This document shows, piece by piece, positions 18,432 through 28,169 of a stretch of 63,844 nt of DNA; the stretch's first letter is position 1; each line of letters begins with the position of its first letter. The position numbers were made by a program, and so were the translations under genes. A model generated the notes under the pieces. The model saw nothing but the letters and a program-made list of their open reading frames with translations. It made no database searches and was not told the DNA's origin. The stretch lies in NCBI GenBank assembly GCA_902519435.1, contig CABYKC010000002.1, positions 1-63,844 of the forward strand, read 5' to 3'. This DNA is from an uncultured Alphaproteobacteria bacterium (GTDB lineage: Bacteria > Pseudomonadota > Alphaproteobacteria > HIMB59 > GCA-002718135).

Positions 18432-18480
18432 TTTAAGATCAAAACAAGAACAAATATAAATATCTATATTTTTCAGTTAT

Positions 18481-18936
18481 TTAAATATTAGATTTACCAC
18501 CTGTTTTCGAAAGAAGGTGTATATTTTGAATTATAATTTTTTTATTTAAGTACTTACACATGTCATAAATTGTCAGACAGCTAATTGTAACGGCAGTTAA
18601 TGCCTCCATTTCCACACCAGTATTTGCGTTTGTTTTAACTGTACTTTTGACAATAAAACTAAATTTTTTATCTTTTTTTATAACCTCAATATTTATGTGA
18701 TTGATTGGAATATTATGACAAAGCGGTATCAATCTAGAAGTTTCTTTTGCCCCCATAATACCACCAATTATTGCAGTATTTTCTAGGTTCCCTTTTTTTG
18801 TCTCAAATGATTTTATTTTTTTATATGTTTCTTTATCAAATTTAATTTCACCAGAGGCAACTGCGACTCTTTCTGTGACATCTTTATTTGATACGTCAAT
18901 TATATAAGGATTTCCTTTTTTATTAATATGACTCAT
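18481..18936 (-). CDS. moaC: Cyclic pyranopterin monophosphate synthase MoaC
   Basis: Second protein of molybdenum cofactor synthesis; it makes cyclic pyranopterin monophosphate from the MoaA product. The motifs GIMGAKETSRLIPLCHNIPI (catalytic Lys) and NTGVEMEALTAVTISCLTIYDMCK are complete; 151 residues is normal. It overlaps the trpC end by 14 bases and so is probably the last gene of the ppiD-trpEGDC message. No other molybdopterin gene is in the window, and the usual moeA neighbour is absent. Transcription units of moaC and lexA are separated by 69 bases. Confidence 0.95.
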   Translation of the reverse strand: MSHINKKGNPYIIDVSNKDVTERVAVASGEIKFDKETYKKIKSFETKKGNLENTAIIGGIMGAKETSRLIPLCHNIPINHINIEVIKKDKKFSFIVKSTVKTNANTGVEMEALTAVTISCLTIYDMCKYLNKKIIIQNIHLLSKTGGKSNI

Positions 18937-19723
18937 TTAAAAGCAATTCTCCAATTTTCTTTTCTTTGTCTTTAGATTTTAACAAACTTTCTCCAATTAA
19001 AAAATTATATATTCCTGTTGAATTAAATTTTTTTATATCCTCAGAAGTTTTAATCCCACTCTCTGCAATTAAAATATAATCATTAGTTAAATTTTTATTT
19101 AAATTTATTGAATTATTTAAATTGATTTCAAGACTTTTAAGGTTTCTATTATTAATTCCAATCACAGGGTAGTCTAATTTGATTGCTCTTTTTAGTTCGT
19201 CTTCATCATGAACCTCTATAATACAATCTAATTTTAATTCATTTGCATAATTTATAAATTCTATTGCTTGAGCGTCTGATAGTATTGATAAAATTAATAA
19301 TATACAATCAGCTTGATAAATCTTACTTTCTAAAATTTGATATTTATCAATAATAAAATCTTTTCTTAAAATAGGTAAATTTGTTTTCTTTTTTACCATA
19401 GATAAATGATCAATATTTCCTAAAAAATATTTACTTTCTGTTAAAATAGATAAAGCTCCAATACCAGATCTTTCATATAAAATAGCAATGTCTTCTGGTT
19501 TATAATCTGAAATTATTTCACCCGCACTTGGACTTTGTTTTTTTACTTCACCAATTATTAAATTTTTTTTATTTTTTTGAGCTGAAATTAATTGATCTTT
19601 AAACTCACGTTTCTCTAATTTTGAGGAGATTAATTTTTCTAATGTTTTAAAAGAACATCTTTTTTTTGTTTCTTCTAATTCTTTAGATTTATCTTCACAA
19701 ATTTTTTGAAGTATATTACTCAT
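18923..19723 (-). CDS. trpC: Indole-3-glycerol phosphate synthase
   Basis: TIM-barrel enzyme that closes the indole ring in tryptophan synthesis. GEVKKQSPSAGEI holds the phosphate-binding KxSPS motif; LRKDFIIDKYQI, GINNRNLKSLEI and IAESGIKT are the other barrel-end motifs. 266 residues, a single-function enzyme with no TrpF part fused. It overlaps trpD by eight bases and moaC by 14. The phosphoribosylanthranilate isomerase gene is not in the window. Confidence 0.96.
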   Translation of the reverse strand: MSNILQKICEDKSKELEETKKRCSFKTLEKLISSKLEKREFKDQLISAQKNKKNLIIGEVKKQSPSAGEIISDYKPEDIAILYERSGIGALSILTESKYFLGNIDHLSMVKKKTNLPILRKDFIIDKYQILESKIYQADCILLILSILSDAQAIEFINYANELKLDCIIEVHDEDELKRAIKLDYPVIGINNRNLKSLEINLNNSINLNKNLTNDYILIAESGIKTSEDIKKFNSTGIYNFLIGESLLKSKDKEKKIGELLLNESY

Positions 19724-20717
19724 TAATTAGTGAGTTTACAAAATTTTTTGTAATTCCTTCCTCAATTGTTTTTTTTGCTAATTCAAAACTATCTTTTAGA
19801 TTATTTCTTAAATTGGATAAATATATTGCCGCTCCTGCATTTATTTCTACAATCATTTGAAATTCTCTGTAATCGCCGTTAATCATTTTATTAAAGCAAT
19901 TTGCATTATATTCTGGATCTCCACCTTTTATATCTTCTAAGTTAATTAAATCATAACCATAGTCTCTTGGATCAAAACTATATTCCAGAACCTTATTATC
20001 TTTCAATTCATTAATTAGAGTATTGTCTGATAAACTTATTTCATCTAAACCATCCAATCCGTGAACAACCATCGCTTTTTCAGAGCCTAATTCTTTTAAA
20101 CAATTGCAATGCATAGAAACTAAATTTTTTGAATAGACCCCTAAAAGCTGTTTCCCTGCTTTAGCAGGATTAGTAAGCGGGCCTAATAAATTAAAAATTG
20201 TGCGAGTAGCCAAATTCTTACGAACGTTAATTACATTTTTCATGGCAGAATGATGATTTTGAGCAAATAAAAAGCAAAAATTTTTATTTGATAATGAGTT
20301 TTCTAAATCTTCTACATTATTTGTAATTTTATAACCTATTTTTTCTAGCATATCTGCAGAGCCTGATTTAGAACTAACGGAACGATTGCCATGCTTTGCT
20401 ATAGTAACGCCAGCACTTGCAGCAACTATAGCTGCACTTGTTGAAATATTTAATGTGTCTTTCATATCTCCACCCGTACCACAAGTATCAATTGTATTTT
20501 GCGGAGAGTTTATTTTTAAAGATTTCTCTCTCATTACTTTAGCTGCACCGATAATTTCTTCTTTTGTTTCACCTTTTAACTTTAAACCAATTAGTATTGA
20601 TGTAATTTTAATATCATCTAATTCCCCAGTCATAATTTTATTGAATATATACATACTCTCTGCAATATTCAGATTTTGTTGTTCGAGAATTTTATTTAAT
20701 ATTAAAGCTTGATTCAT
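19716..20717 (-). CDS. trpD: Anthranilate phosphoribosyltransferase
   Basis: Transfers phosphoribose from PRPP to anthranilate. The PRPP and metal site motif DTCGTGGDMKDTLNISTSAA is near residue 80, followed by AKHGNRSVSSKSGSADMLE and the FLFAQNHHSAMKNV segment. NLLGPLTNPA and VHGLDGLDEIS are conserved. At 333 residues it is a stand-alone protein, not fused to the amidotransferase TrpG. It touches trpG (start at the shared base 20717). Confidence 0.96.
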   Translation of the reverse strand: MNQALILNKILEQQNLNIAESMYIFNKIMTGELDDIKITSILIGLKLKGETKEEIIGAAKVMREKSLKINSPQNTIDTCGTGGDMKDTLNISTSAAIVAASAGVTIAKHGNRSVSSKSGSADMLEKIGYKITNNVEDLENSLSNKNFCFLFAQNHHSAMKNVINVRKNLATRTIFNLLGPLTNPAKAGKQLLGVYSKNLVSMHCNCLKELGSEKAMVVHGLDGLDEISLSDNTLINELKDNKVLEYSFDPRDYGYDLINLEDIKGGDPEYNANCFNKMINGDYREFQMIVEINAGAAIYLSNLRNNLKDSFELAKKTIEEGITKNFVNSLINE

Positions 20718-21286
20718 TATTTTGCTAAGTTTAAAAAGTTTTTTAAAATAATTTTACCCATATCAGTACCTATACTTTCTGGATGAAATTGTAGTCCAAA
20801 TATTGGTAATTTTTTATGTGCAATACCCATTATAATCTTATTATTTGTTTCAGCAGTAATTAAAAAATCTTTAGGCATAGTTCTTTTATCAATTATAAGA
20901 GAATGATATCTAGTTGCTTTAAATTTTCTTTCTACATTTTTAAATATAGAGTGTCCAAAGTGATTAATTGTATCAACTTTTCCGTGCATGATTTCTTTGC
21001 ATTTAATGATTTTACCTCCAAAAGCTTGACCAATAGTTTGATGTCCTAAACAAATGCCAAGTATAGGAAATTGTTTTGATAATTCTGCAACGATATTAAG
21101 ACTTATTCCAGCTTCATTTGGTGTGCACGGACCTGGTGATATAACTATTGATTTAGGTTTTAATTTACGAATTTTATTTACAGAAATTTTGTCATTTCTA
21201 AAAACAACAACCTTCTGATTTAAATCTAATAAGTAGTGTTTTACATTGTAAGTAAAACTGTCATAATTATCTATCAGTAATATCAT
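20717..21286 (-). CDS. trpG: Anthranilate synthase, glutamine amidotransferase subunit
   Basis: Class I glutamine amidotransferase that passes ammonia to TrpE. LLIDNYDSFTYNVKHYL opens the protein, the nucleophile is in GICLGHQTIGQAFGG (the Cys of GICLG) and the catalytic His-Glu are in LQFHPESIGT. 189 residues. It overlaps trpE by four bases (ATGA type), as expected for subunits made in equal amounts. PabA activity for folate synthesis is possible for such subunits but cannot be judged from sequence. Confidence 0.95.
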   Translation of the reverse strand: MILLIDNYDSFTYNVKHYLLDLNQKVVVFRNDKISVNKIRKLKPKSIVISPGPCTPNEAGISLNIVAELSKQFPILGICLGHQTIGQAFGGKIIKCKEIMHGKVDTINHFGHSIFKNVERKFKATRYHSLIIDKRTMPKDFLITAETNNKIIMGIAHKKLPIFGLQFHPESIGTDMGKIILKNFLNLAK

Positions 21287-22761
21287 ATATCGAATTTATA
21301 TGAATCCTCCGCAGCTGCCATTAAAGCACCTGCTTTATTCAAAATTTCTTGATGTTCTTTTTTTGAGACTGAGTCATAAACTATTCCAGCACCAGCCTGA
21401 ATGTATAATTTATTATCTTTTACAAGCCCAGTCCTCAAACTAATACAAGTATCCATGTCTCCATTAGAATCAAAATAACCCATACAACCAGCATAAAAAC
21501 TTCTATTTAAATTTTCAAGTTCCTCTATTATTTCCATCGCTCTTATTTTTGGTGCACCAGAAACTGTACCTGCTGGAAATCCAGCCATTAAAGCATCTAG
21601 AGCATCTAAATTATTATCTATTTTCCCCTCAACGTTTGAAACAATATGCATTACATGAGAGTAGTATTCTATAATCATATTTTCAGTAACATTCACTGTT
21701 CCTTTTTTTGCAACGCGACCAACATCGTTCCTTCCTAAATCTAAAAGCATTAAGTGTTCTGCGAGTTCTTTCTTATCATTCAGTAAGTCATTAGATAAAT
21801 AAAGGTCTTCAGAGGCATTCTTTCCTCTTTTTCTTGTTCCAGCAATTGGTCTTATCGTAACTTTTTTGTTTCTTAATTGAACCATTAATTCAGGACTAGA
21901 TGCAACAAGGCCAATTTTATCGAAGTTAAGATTTACAAGATAAGGAGATGGATTTAGTCGTCTTAACGATCTATAAAGATTAACTGCCTTTAAATTATAT
22001 TTTGTTTCAAATCTCTGTGAAGGCACAACTTGGAAGATATCTCCATTTTTAATATATTCTTTTGCTTTATTTACTATTTTATAAAATTGTTCTTTCTTGA
22101 AATTTGATTTAAATTTTAATTTGGATTTTTTATTTTTCTTTTGCGCAGGTTTTAAAATACTTTTTTCTAATTTTTTAATTGTTTTATCAATAAGTAATTT
22201 ATTTTTTCTATAGGCTTTTTCTGCTGAGATTTTTTTAGTTGGATACGTAACTGTCATAAGGGAAATAATATCTTTAATATTATCAAAAACTGCGACAATT
22301 TTTGGTCTGATTAAAATTGCATCAGGTATTTTTATATTGTCCTTATTACTTAGTTTAATTTTTTCAATATATTGAATCATTGGATATCCTAGGTATCCAA
22401 CTAGTGTTGGGAAAGGAACATCAATTTCATTATTTTTAAATTTTGAAATTTTTACAAGTTCTTTAAGACTATGAATTGGCTTTTGATCTAGTTTGTAATC
22501 AAAATTATGATCCAAATATTTTATTTTTGCCTTACCTTTTTCAACTGTCCAAATTAAATCAGGATCACAACCAAGTAATGAGTAACGTCCTCTTTTACTT
22601 CCACCTTCTACTGACTCTAATAGAAAGGAATATTTTTCTGATTTACTAATTTTTAATAATGATGAAAATGGTGTTTCAATATCAGCAATAAGATTTTTTT
22701 TTAATATCTGAGGTAAGCCTTTGTTATATTGACTTATAAAAATTTTTTTTTCTAGACTCAT
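21283..22761 (-). CDS. trpE: Anthranilate synthase component I
   Basis: Chorismate-using subunit that makes anthranilate. The chorismate-binding domain shows PIAGTRKRGK, the LMLLDLGRNDVGRVA motif, the MHIVSNVEGK strand and SGAPKIRAMEIIEELE. N-terminal feedback-site residues of the LLES(V/S) type are visible as FLLESVEGGSKRGRYSLLGC. 492 residues is normal. Its start overlaps the ppiD stop by four bases, so there is no room for a trp leader or attenuator directly before it; any control would have to act at the ppiD promoter or inside ppiD. Confidence 0.96.
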   Translation of the reverse strand: MSLEKKIFISQYNKGLPQILKKNLIADIETPFSSLLKISKSEKYSFLLESVEGGSKRGRYSLLGCDPDLIWTVEKGKAKIKYLDHNFDYKLDQKPIHSLKELVKISKFKNNEIDVPFPTLVGYLGYPMIQYIEKIKLSNKDNIKIPDAILIRPKIVAVFDNIKDIISLMTVTYPTKKISAEKAYRKNKLLIDKTIKKLEKSILKPAQKKNKKSKLKFKSNFKKEQFYKIVNKAKEYIKNGDIFQVVPSQRFETKYNLKAVNLYRSLRRLNPSPYLVNLNFDKIGLVASSPELMVQLRNKKVTIRPIAGTRKRGKNASEDLYLSNDLLNDKKELAEHLMLLDLGRNDVGRVAKKGTVNVTENMIIEYYSHVMHIVSNVEGKIDNNLDALDALMAGFPAGTVSGAPKIRAMEIIEELENLNRSFYAGCMGYFDSNGDMDTCISLRTGLVKDNKLYIQAGAGIVYDSVSKKEHQEILNKAGALMAAAEDSYKFDI

Positions 22762-24578
22762 TTATACTGAGATAAAAGACCATTTATAAGTTCATCATTG
22801 AACGAAATTTCTTTTGTCTTAATAATCTCACTACCAAATGCTGTTTTCAAATCACCTATTAAATTAATATTTGAAGTATTTTCACCTTCTTCAGCCATCT
22901 TTATACTTTTAATATTAGCAAAATAAATAGCATTTTCATCTGATCCAAAAGCTATTTCATTAATATCAGTTTCAAAAATCTTTTGTTTAAAAGATATTGG
23001 TAATTCATCATTAGTCTTTAAAGATAAAGTTAAATTTTCAGGATTAGTTGTGTAAAATTTACCTATATTTGTGAAGATCTCTTTATTATTTTCAAAAATA
23101 TTTTCTGCTTGTTCAGTTTTTTTTGTAAATATAAAATCATTTAAAACACTGTCAAAGATATTATCGATACTCTCTATTTTTGATGGATATATTTCATCAA
23201 TGTTTACAATAAAAGAAGTATCATTATCAATGTCAACTAAATCACTAACAAAATCTTTATTTTGTGTAAAAGAAAATGAAATTACGTTACTTAAATTAGG
23301 CTCATCTTCGTTAGTATTGTTTAAAATTTTTTTCTTATTGATTAATTTAAGATTATTTTGATCTGCTATTTCAGTAATTGAAAATCCATCAAGTATTTGT
23401 TGGTCTAGGCTTGATTTTAACTCATTGAAGTAATTTTCTACTTCAAAATTGGTTAATGTATTATTTATTTCATTCTTAACTTCATCAAATTTTAATTTTT
23501 TTTCTGGAAAAATTTCATCCAAAATAATTATATGATATGCCAAGGTAGTTTGGACTACATCTGATACACTTCCTTTGTCTAACTCAAATATTGCATTTGC
23601 AAGTTGTTCTAAAACTTTATTTCTATCAACATTTTTAAATTCATTAAAAATTATATTATTTTCTTCAGCATATTTAATAATTTCTTCATTAGTTTTTCCA
23701 GAAACACTTAATTTAAACTTATCTGCTTCTTCTTTTGATTTAAAATTAATTTGTTTAAAACTTCTCTCTTCGGGTTTAATAAATAGATTTTTGTTGTTGT
23801 TGTAATATTCATTAAGACTATTTTCTGAAGGTGAAAAATTATCTCTATAGTCACTTTTACTTATTAATATATATGAAATATCTCTCTCTTCTTTGGTCAT
23901 ATATTCAGCAGAGTTATTATTAAAATAATCTAATAATTCATTATTATCCTTTGAAATTTGATCTTTACTATAATTTTCAAGTTTAATTTCTTCATAAGGT
24001 ATTTTAAGTAACTCTATTTCTCTAGTCTGATTATCATGCTTATTAAAATTTATTTGTAATTCTAATGGATAATTTTTTTGAAAGAAAAGCTGATCAAATA
24101 CAATTGATCTAGTTTCAAAATCTATTAAATCGACAAGATCCTCAATTTTTAAACCTTGTCTTCTTAAAAAAGTATTCAACATTTCATCATCTAATTTATT
24201 GTTTATGTAAAGATCTGGAAAATTTCTTTTTGTTTCTTTTGCAATTGTGGTGTCATCTAAAATAAAATTTATTTTATTAAATTCATTTTCAAAGACTGCG
24301 CTATTAACTAAATTCTGAAGAGCAATTTGATGAACTTGAAAGCTTCTAATCTGATCACCAGTTAATTTACTCCCAATCATTTGAGAAAATTGATTAATAT
24401 TCATATCCATTGAACGCATAAATTTTGTAGTTGAAATAGGTGTACCAGAAATATCAGCTACAAAATTATCAGAATTAAATAAATTTGAGTATCTGGCTTG
24501 CCCTCTAAAGAAAAACAAGCTAGCTCCAAAAAGAATAGCTAAACCAATTCCAATCCAAGAATTTCTAAAAAATCTCAT
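22758..24578 (-). CDS. ppiD: PpiD/SurA-type membrane-anchored peptidyl-prolyl isomerase
   Basis: Periplasmic folding factor. One N-terminal membrane anchor (WIGIGLAILFGASLFFF, residues 8-24) is followed by a SurA_N-like helical region and a parvulin-type domain around residues 235-370 (YILISKSDYRDNFSPSENSL, then KQINFKSKEEADKF and VVQTTLAYHIIILDE). A long, weakly conserved C-terminal part follows. 606 residues is typical of PpiD. It is the first gene of the trp run and divergent from tpiA, an arrangement also found in other alphaproteobacteria. Whether the isomerase domain is active cannot be told. Confidence 0.85.
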   Translation of the reverse strand: MRFFRNSWIGIGLAILFGASLFFFRGQARYSNLFNSDNFVADISGTPISTTKFMRSMDMNINQFSQMIGSKLTGDQIRSFQVHQIALQNLVNSAVFENEFNKINFILDDTTIAKETKRNFPDLYINNKLDDEMLNTFLRRQGLKIEDLVDLIDFETRSIVFDQLFFQKNYPLELQINFNKHDNQTREIELLKIPYEEIKLENYSKDQISKDNNELLDYFNNNSAEYMTKEERDISYILISKSDYRDNFSPSENSLNEYYNNNKNLFIKPEERSFKQINFKSKEEADKFKLSVSGKTNEEIIKYAEENNIIFNEFKNVDRNKVLEQLANAIFELDKGSVSDVVQTTLAYHIIILDEIFPEKKLKFDEVKNEINNTLTNFEVENYFNELKSSLDQQILDGFSITEIADQNNLKLINKKKILNNTNEDEPNLSNVISFSFTQNKDFVSDLVDIDNDTSFIVNIDEIYPSKIESIDNIFDSVLNDFIFTKKTEQAENIFENNKEIFTNIGKFYTTNPENLTLSLKTNDELPISFKQKIFETDINEIAFGSDENAIYFANIKSIKMAEEGENTSNINLIGDLKTAFGSEIIKTKEISFNDELINGLLSQYK

Positions 24579-24595
24579 AAAATTTCTATTGCTTC

Positions 24596-24601
24596 TATAA
24601 T
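24596..24601 (+). promoter_or_regulatory. Possible -10 box for tpiA
   Basis: TATAAT at 24596-24601 lies in the 49-base gap between the divergent ppiD and tpiA genes, 26 bases before the tpiA ATG. No convincing -35 box goes with it, and in DNA this AT-rich such hexamers arise often by chance. Confidence 0.3.
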
Positions 24602-24627
24602 ATTAGTTTCTATAAATAAAAGTAATT

Positions 24628-25347
24628 ATGGTAAATCTTGATAAATATTCCTCAATTTTCATTGCAAATTGGAAATTAAATGGAAATTCCTTATTTTTAA
24701 AAGATTATTATGAAAAATTAAAAGTTAATTCTAATAATTGTACGATTATCTGCTCACCTTCAATTTATCTAAAATCACTAAAAGGAAATAATGAAAACTT
24801 ATTTTGTGGAGCACAAGATGTTTCCTCTTATAAAGAAGGTGCCTACACTGGAGAATTATCTGCCTCAATGTTAAAAGATAATAATATAGATTTTTGTTTG
24901 GTTGGACATTCTGAGCGAAGACAATACTTCTCTGAAACTAATTATAATGTAAATATTAAAAGTTCAAATCTTATTGAAGAAAATATTATTCCAGTGATTT
25001 GTATAGGTGAAACATTAGAGCAAAAAGAAAACAATTTAACAGAAGAAACTTTATCTTCACAAATTGAAGATAGTGTACCGAATTCTGCAAATTACCAAAA
25101 TGCATTAATTGCTTATGAACCAGTTTGGGCAATAGGAACTGGATTAACTCCGACCTTAGATGAAATAAATCAGGTACACGAATTAATCAAAAATTTTGAT
25201 ACTAAATTTAGAAGTTTTAAGGTTCTTTATGGGGGGTCTGTTAAATCTTCAAATTCAAAAGAAATTAATGGATTAAGTCATGTAGATGGCTGCTTAATTG
25301 GCGGAGCATCATTAAAAGTTGATGAATTCAATACAATTATTTCTTGA
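24628..25347 (+). CDS. tpiA: Triosephosphate isomerase
   Basis: Glycolytic and gluconeogenic enzyme interconverting dihydroxyacetone phosphate and glyceraldehyde 3-phosphate. All catalytic parts are visible: FIANWKLNGN (Lys), CLVGHSERRQYF (His) and AYEPVWAIGTG (Glu plus the flexible loop). The phosphate-binding YGGSVKSSN is near the end. 239 residues, slightly short. It is first in the plus-strand run tpiA-secG-pyrG-kdsA-eno. Confidence 0.96.
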   Translation: MVNLDKYSSIFIANWKLNGNSLFLKDYYEKLKVNSNNCTIICSPSIYLKSLKGNNENLFCGAQDVSSYKEGAYTGELSASMLKDNNIDFCLVGHSERRQYFSETNYNVNIKSSNLIEENIIPVICIGETLEQKENNLTEETLSSQIEDSVPNSANYQNALIAYEPVWAIGTGLTPTLDEINQVHELIKNFDTKFRSFKVLYGGSVKSSNSKEINGLSHVDGCLIGGASLKVDEFNTIIS

Positions 25348-25379
25348 TAAATAAAATCAATTAAATATAAAGCGCAAAT

Positions 25380-25685
25380 ATGACAACTTTAGTAATAATT
25401 CAGCTAATACTTGCGATTGTTTTGGTAGTATTAGTTTTATTACAAGGTTCTGATAACGATAGCTTGGGTCTCGGTGGTGGAACTTCAACTGGAATGATGT
25501 CAGCGCGAGGTACTGCAAATCTCCTTTCTAGATTAACTGCAATAACTGCTGGTTTATTTATGGTAATGAGTATCGTTCTTACAATTACTGCCTCAATTAG
25601 TTCAGATCGCAATGTTTTAGAGTCTCTTCCTTCAATTAATAGTGAAGAAAATTCTGAAGAACCAACTATACCAGAAAATAATTAA
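25380..25685 (+). CDS. secG: Preprotein translocase subunit SecG
   Basis: Small accessory subunit of the SecYEG channel in the inner membrane. Two hydrophobic segments, LVIIQLILAIVLVVLVLLQ (3-21) and ANLLSRLTAITAGLFMVMSI (about 46-65), flank the conserved GGGTSTGMMSARG loop. The C-terminal tail is acidic and Pro/Asn rich, as is common. 101 residues. It sits 32 bases after tpiA and 47 before pyrG. Confidence 0.93.
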   Translation: MTTLVIIQLILAIVLVVLVLLQGSDNDSLGLGGGTSTGMMSARGTANLLSRLTAITAGLFMVMSIVLTITASISSDRNVLESLPSINSEENSEEPTIPENN

Positions 25686-25732
25686 TTATATCTTGCTATA
25701 AATAGATCTATTATGTATCACGGTATTCCGTA

Positions 25733-27346
25733 ATGCATTTTGTTTTTATTACGGGTGGTGTCGCGTCTTCTCTTGGAAAAGGTATAGCCTCAGCCTCTTT
25801 AGCAACTCTCCTTAAAAGCAGAAAATTCAAAGTAAGAATTAGAAAGTTAGATCCTTATTTAAATGTGGATCCAGGAACAATGAGTCCATATCAACATGGA
25901 GAAGTTTACGTTACTGATGATGGTGCAGAAACAGATTTAGATCTTGGTCATTACGAAAGATTTACAAATCAGTCGGCAAAACAATCAGATAGTGTGTCTT
26001 CAGGTAAGATTTATTCCAATGTTCTTCTAAAAGAAAGGAAGGGAGATTACCTTGGCTCAACAATTCAAGTAATTCCTCATGTTACCAATGAAATAAAATC
26101 ATTTATTAATAGTGATTTAAAAAATGAAGATATTGCAATTTATGAAATAGGAGGAACAGTTGGAGATATTGAGTCCTTACCTTTTTTAGAAGCAATACGA
26201 CAATTAAGAAATGATAAAAATATTTCAACAGCATTAATTCATATGACTTATATTCCATATTTAAGTTCAGCAGGTGAGTTAAAAACCAAACCTACTCAAC
26301 ATTCAGTTAAAGAATTGCTTAACGCAGGTATTCAACCAGATATCATTATGTGTAGATCTGAACAACCGATAGATAGCGATTCAATTTCTAAAATATCTCT
26401 ATTTTGTAACGTTAAAAAAGATTCAGTTATTCCTGCATTGAACGCTAAGTCAATTTACGAAGTTCCTTCATTGTATTCAAAATATGGTTTGGATGAAGTT
26501 CTCCTTAAACAATTGGGTTATAAACCAAAAAATCACAAACTAAATTTAAAACCTTGGATTGATCTTCAAAAAAAAATTAAAAAAAGAAAACATAAAGTTA
26601 AAATTGCAGTAGTAGGAAAATACACAAATCTAAAAGATAGCTATAAATCACTCAATGAAGCATTGGTTCATGGAGGAATAGAAAATTATGCTGATGTAGA
26701 TATTAAATGGATTAATTCTGAAAAAGAAAACAACATTAGCTTAATAAAAAAATTAAAAGGTAATGATGGAATTCTAATTCCTGGTGGTTTTGGTATACGT
26801 GGTATCAATGGAAAAATTAATGCTATTAAATATGCTAGAGAGAACAATATTCCTTTTTTTGGAATATGTCTTGGAATGCAGCTAGCTGTTATTGAAATAG
26901 CACAAAATGTACTTAAAATTAAACATGCTCATTCCTCAGAATTTAAGAGAACTACTAAATCAGTTGTTGGATTAATGACAGAATGGGTAAATAAAAATAA
27001 GATCGAAAAACGAGATAAAAATAGTGATAAGGGTGGAACGATGCGTCTTGGAGCATACAAAGCTATTTTGAAAAAAAATTCAAAAATCTTTTCAATATAT
27101 AAAAATAGAGTAATTAGTGAGAGACATAGACATAGATACGAAGTAAATCAGAAATTTCTATCAAAATTTGAAAATAAAGGTTATTGTTTCAGTGGTATGT
27201 CGCCAGATGGATTATTGCCTGAAGTACTTGAAAGTAAAAAACATAAATGGTTTATAGGAGTTCAATTTCATCCAGAGTTAAAATCAAGACCATTAGATCC
27301 TCATCCTCTTTTTGTATCATTTATAAAGGCTGCAATTAATGATTAA
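25733..27346 (+). CDS. pyrG: CTP synthase
   Basis: Converts UTP to CTP with glutamine as nitrogen donor. The synthase domain opens with FVFITGGVASSLGKGIASASL (P-loop-like), LDPYLNVDPGTMSPYQHGEV and YEIGGTVGDIESLPF. The glutamine amidotransferase domain holds GICLGMQLAVIE (nucleophile Cys) and VQFHPELKSRPLDP (His-Glu). 537 residues is normal. The seven-base overlap with kdsA links CTP with KDO, whose activation consumes CTP. Confidence 0.97.
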   Translation: MHFVFITGGVASSLGKGIASASLATLLKSRKFKVRIRKLDPYLNVDPGTMSPYQHGEVYVTDDGAETDLDLGHYERFTNQSAKQSDSVSSGKIYSNVLLKERKGDYLGSTIQVIPHVTNEIKSFINSDLKNEDIAIYEIGGTVGDIESLPFLEAIRQLRNDKNISTALIHMTYIPYLSSAGELKTKPTQHSVKELLNAGIQPDIIMCRSEQPIDSDSISKISLFCNVKKDSVIPALNAKSIYEVPSLYSKYGLDEVLLKQLGYKPKNHKLNLKPWIDLQKKIKKRKHKVKIAVVGKYTNLKDSYKSLNEALVHGGIENYADVDIKWINSEKENNISLIKKLKGNDGILIPGGFGIRGINGKINAIKYARENNIPFFGICLGMQLAVIEIAQNVLKIKHAHSSEFKRTTKSVVGLMTEWVNKNKIEKRDKNSDKGGTMRLGAYKAILKKNSKIFSIYKNRVISERHRHRYEVNQKFLSKFENKGYCFSGMSPDGLLPEVLESKKHKWFIGVQFHPELKSRPLDPHPLFVSFIKAAIND

Positions 27347-28169
27347 TATCAATTTAAAAAATTTTTCTATCTCAAATAATTCTCCATTTGTTTTAATTGC
27401 AGGCCCATGTGTAATAGAAAATGAAAGCCACTCATTAATGATTGCAGAAGAACTAAATAACATGTGCGATGATGTTGGAATTAATTTAATTTTTAAATCT
27501 AGTTTTGATAAGGCTAATCGATCAAGTATTAATAGTGATAGAGGTATTAAGCTCGATGACGCATTAAAAATCTTTGAAAAAATTAAAACTAATTTTAATT
27601 TACCAATAATAACTGATGTCCATAATGAGGACCAATGTAATCAATTAAAACAAGATAGTATTATCGACATTATCCAAATTCCTGCGTTTCTATGTCGTCA
27701 AACAGATTTATTACTAGCTGCAGGCAGAACAAATAAAATTATTAATGTTAAAAAAGGTCAATTTTTATCACCAACTGATGTTAAAAATATTTTTAAAAAG
27801 ATAGAAACTACAAATAATAAAAACATCATTATAACTGAAAGGGGGACTACTTTTGGTTACAATACTCTTATAAATGATTTTAAAGGTATAGATATTATGA
27901 AAAAATATGAGTATCCTGTAATTTTTGATGCAACTCATTCAGTGCAACAGCCAGGAGGAATGGGCGATAAAAGTGGGGGTCAAAGAGAACATATCCCTTC
28001 TTTATCCAAAGCTGCCATATCTATTGGTGTAGCTGGTTTATTTTTAGAAACACATAATGATCCAGATAATGCCCCAAGTGATGGACCAAATATGATTAAT
28101 ATTAAGGAGTTAAAAAATTTATTAATTCAACTTAAACAATTTGATGATATAGCGAAAAATAATGCCTAA
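27339..28169 (+). CDS. kdsA: 3-deoxy-8-phosphooctulonate (KDO 8-phosphate) synthase
   Basis: Condenses phosphoenolpyruvate and arabinose 5-phosphate to KDO 8-phosphate for the LPS inner core. Motifs are [54 protein letters not shown] and [12 protein letters not shown]. The Cys in AGPC suggests the metal-dependent class (inference from family rules). It overlaps pyrG by seven bases and eno by eight. With the complete lpxA/D/I/B set it indicates that this organism makes LPS. Confidence 0.96.
   Translation: MININLKNFSISNNSPFVLIAGPCVIENESHSLMIAEELNNMCDDVGINLIFKSSFDKANRSSINSDRGIKLDDALKIFEKIKTNFNLPIITDVHNEDQCNQLKQDSIIDIIQIPAFLCRQTDLLLAAGRTNKIINVKKGQFLSPTDVKNIFKKIETTNNKNIIITERGTTFGYNTLINDFKGIDIMKKYEYPVIFDATHSVQQPGGMGDKSGGQREHIPSLSKAAISIGVAGLFLETHNDPDNAPSDGPNMINIKELKNLLIQLKQFDDIAKNNA

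Noticed and set aside
20386..20712. 108-codon plus-strand frame opposite trpD
   Set aside because: Antisense of the conserved trpD glycine-rich region; no independent support.
22740..22800. trp attenuator or leader peptide before trpE
   Set aside because: trpE overlaps the end of ppiD by four bases; no Trp-rich leader frame or terminator hairpin is visible.
25718..25735. Inverted ACGG...CCGT just before pyrG
   Set aside because: Only four paired bases per arm; too weak for an operator or riboswitch call.
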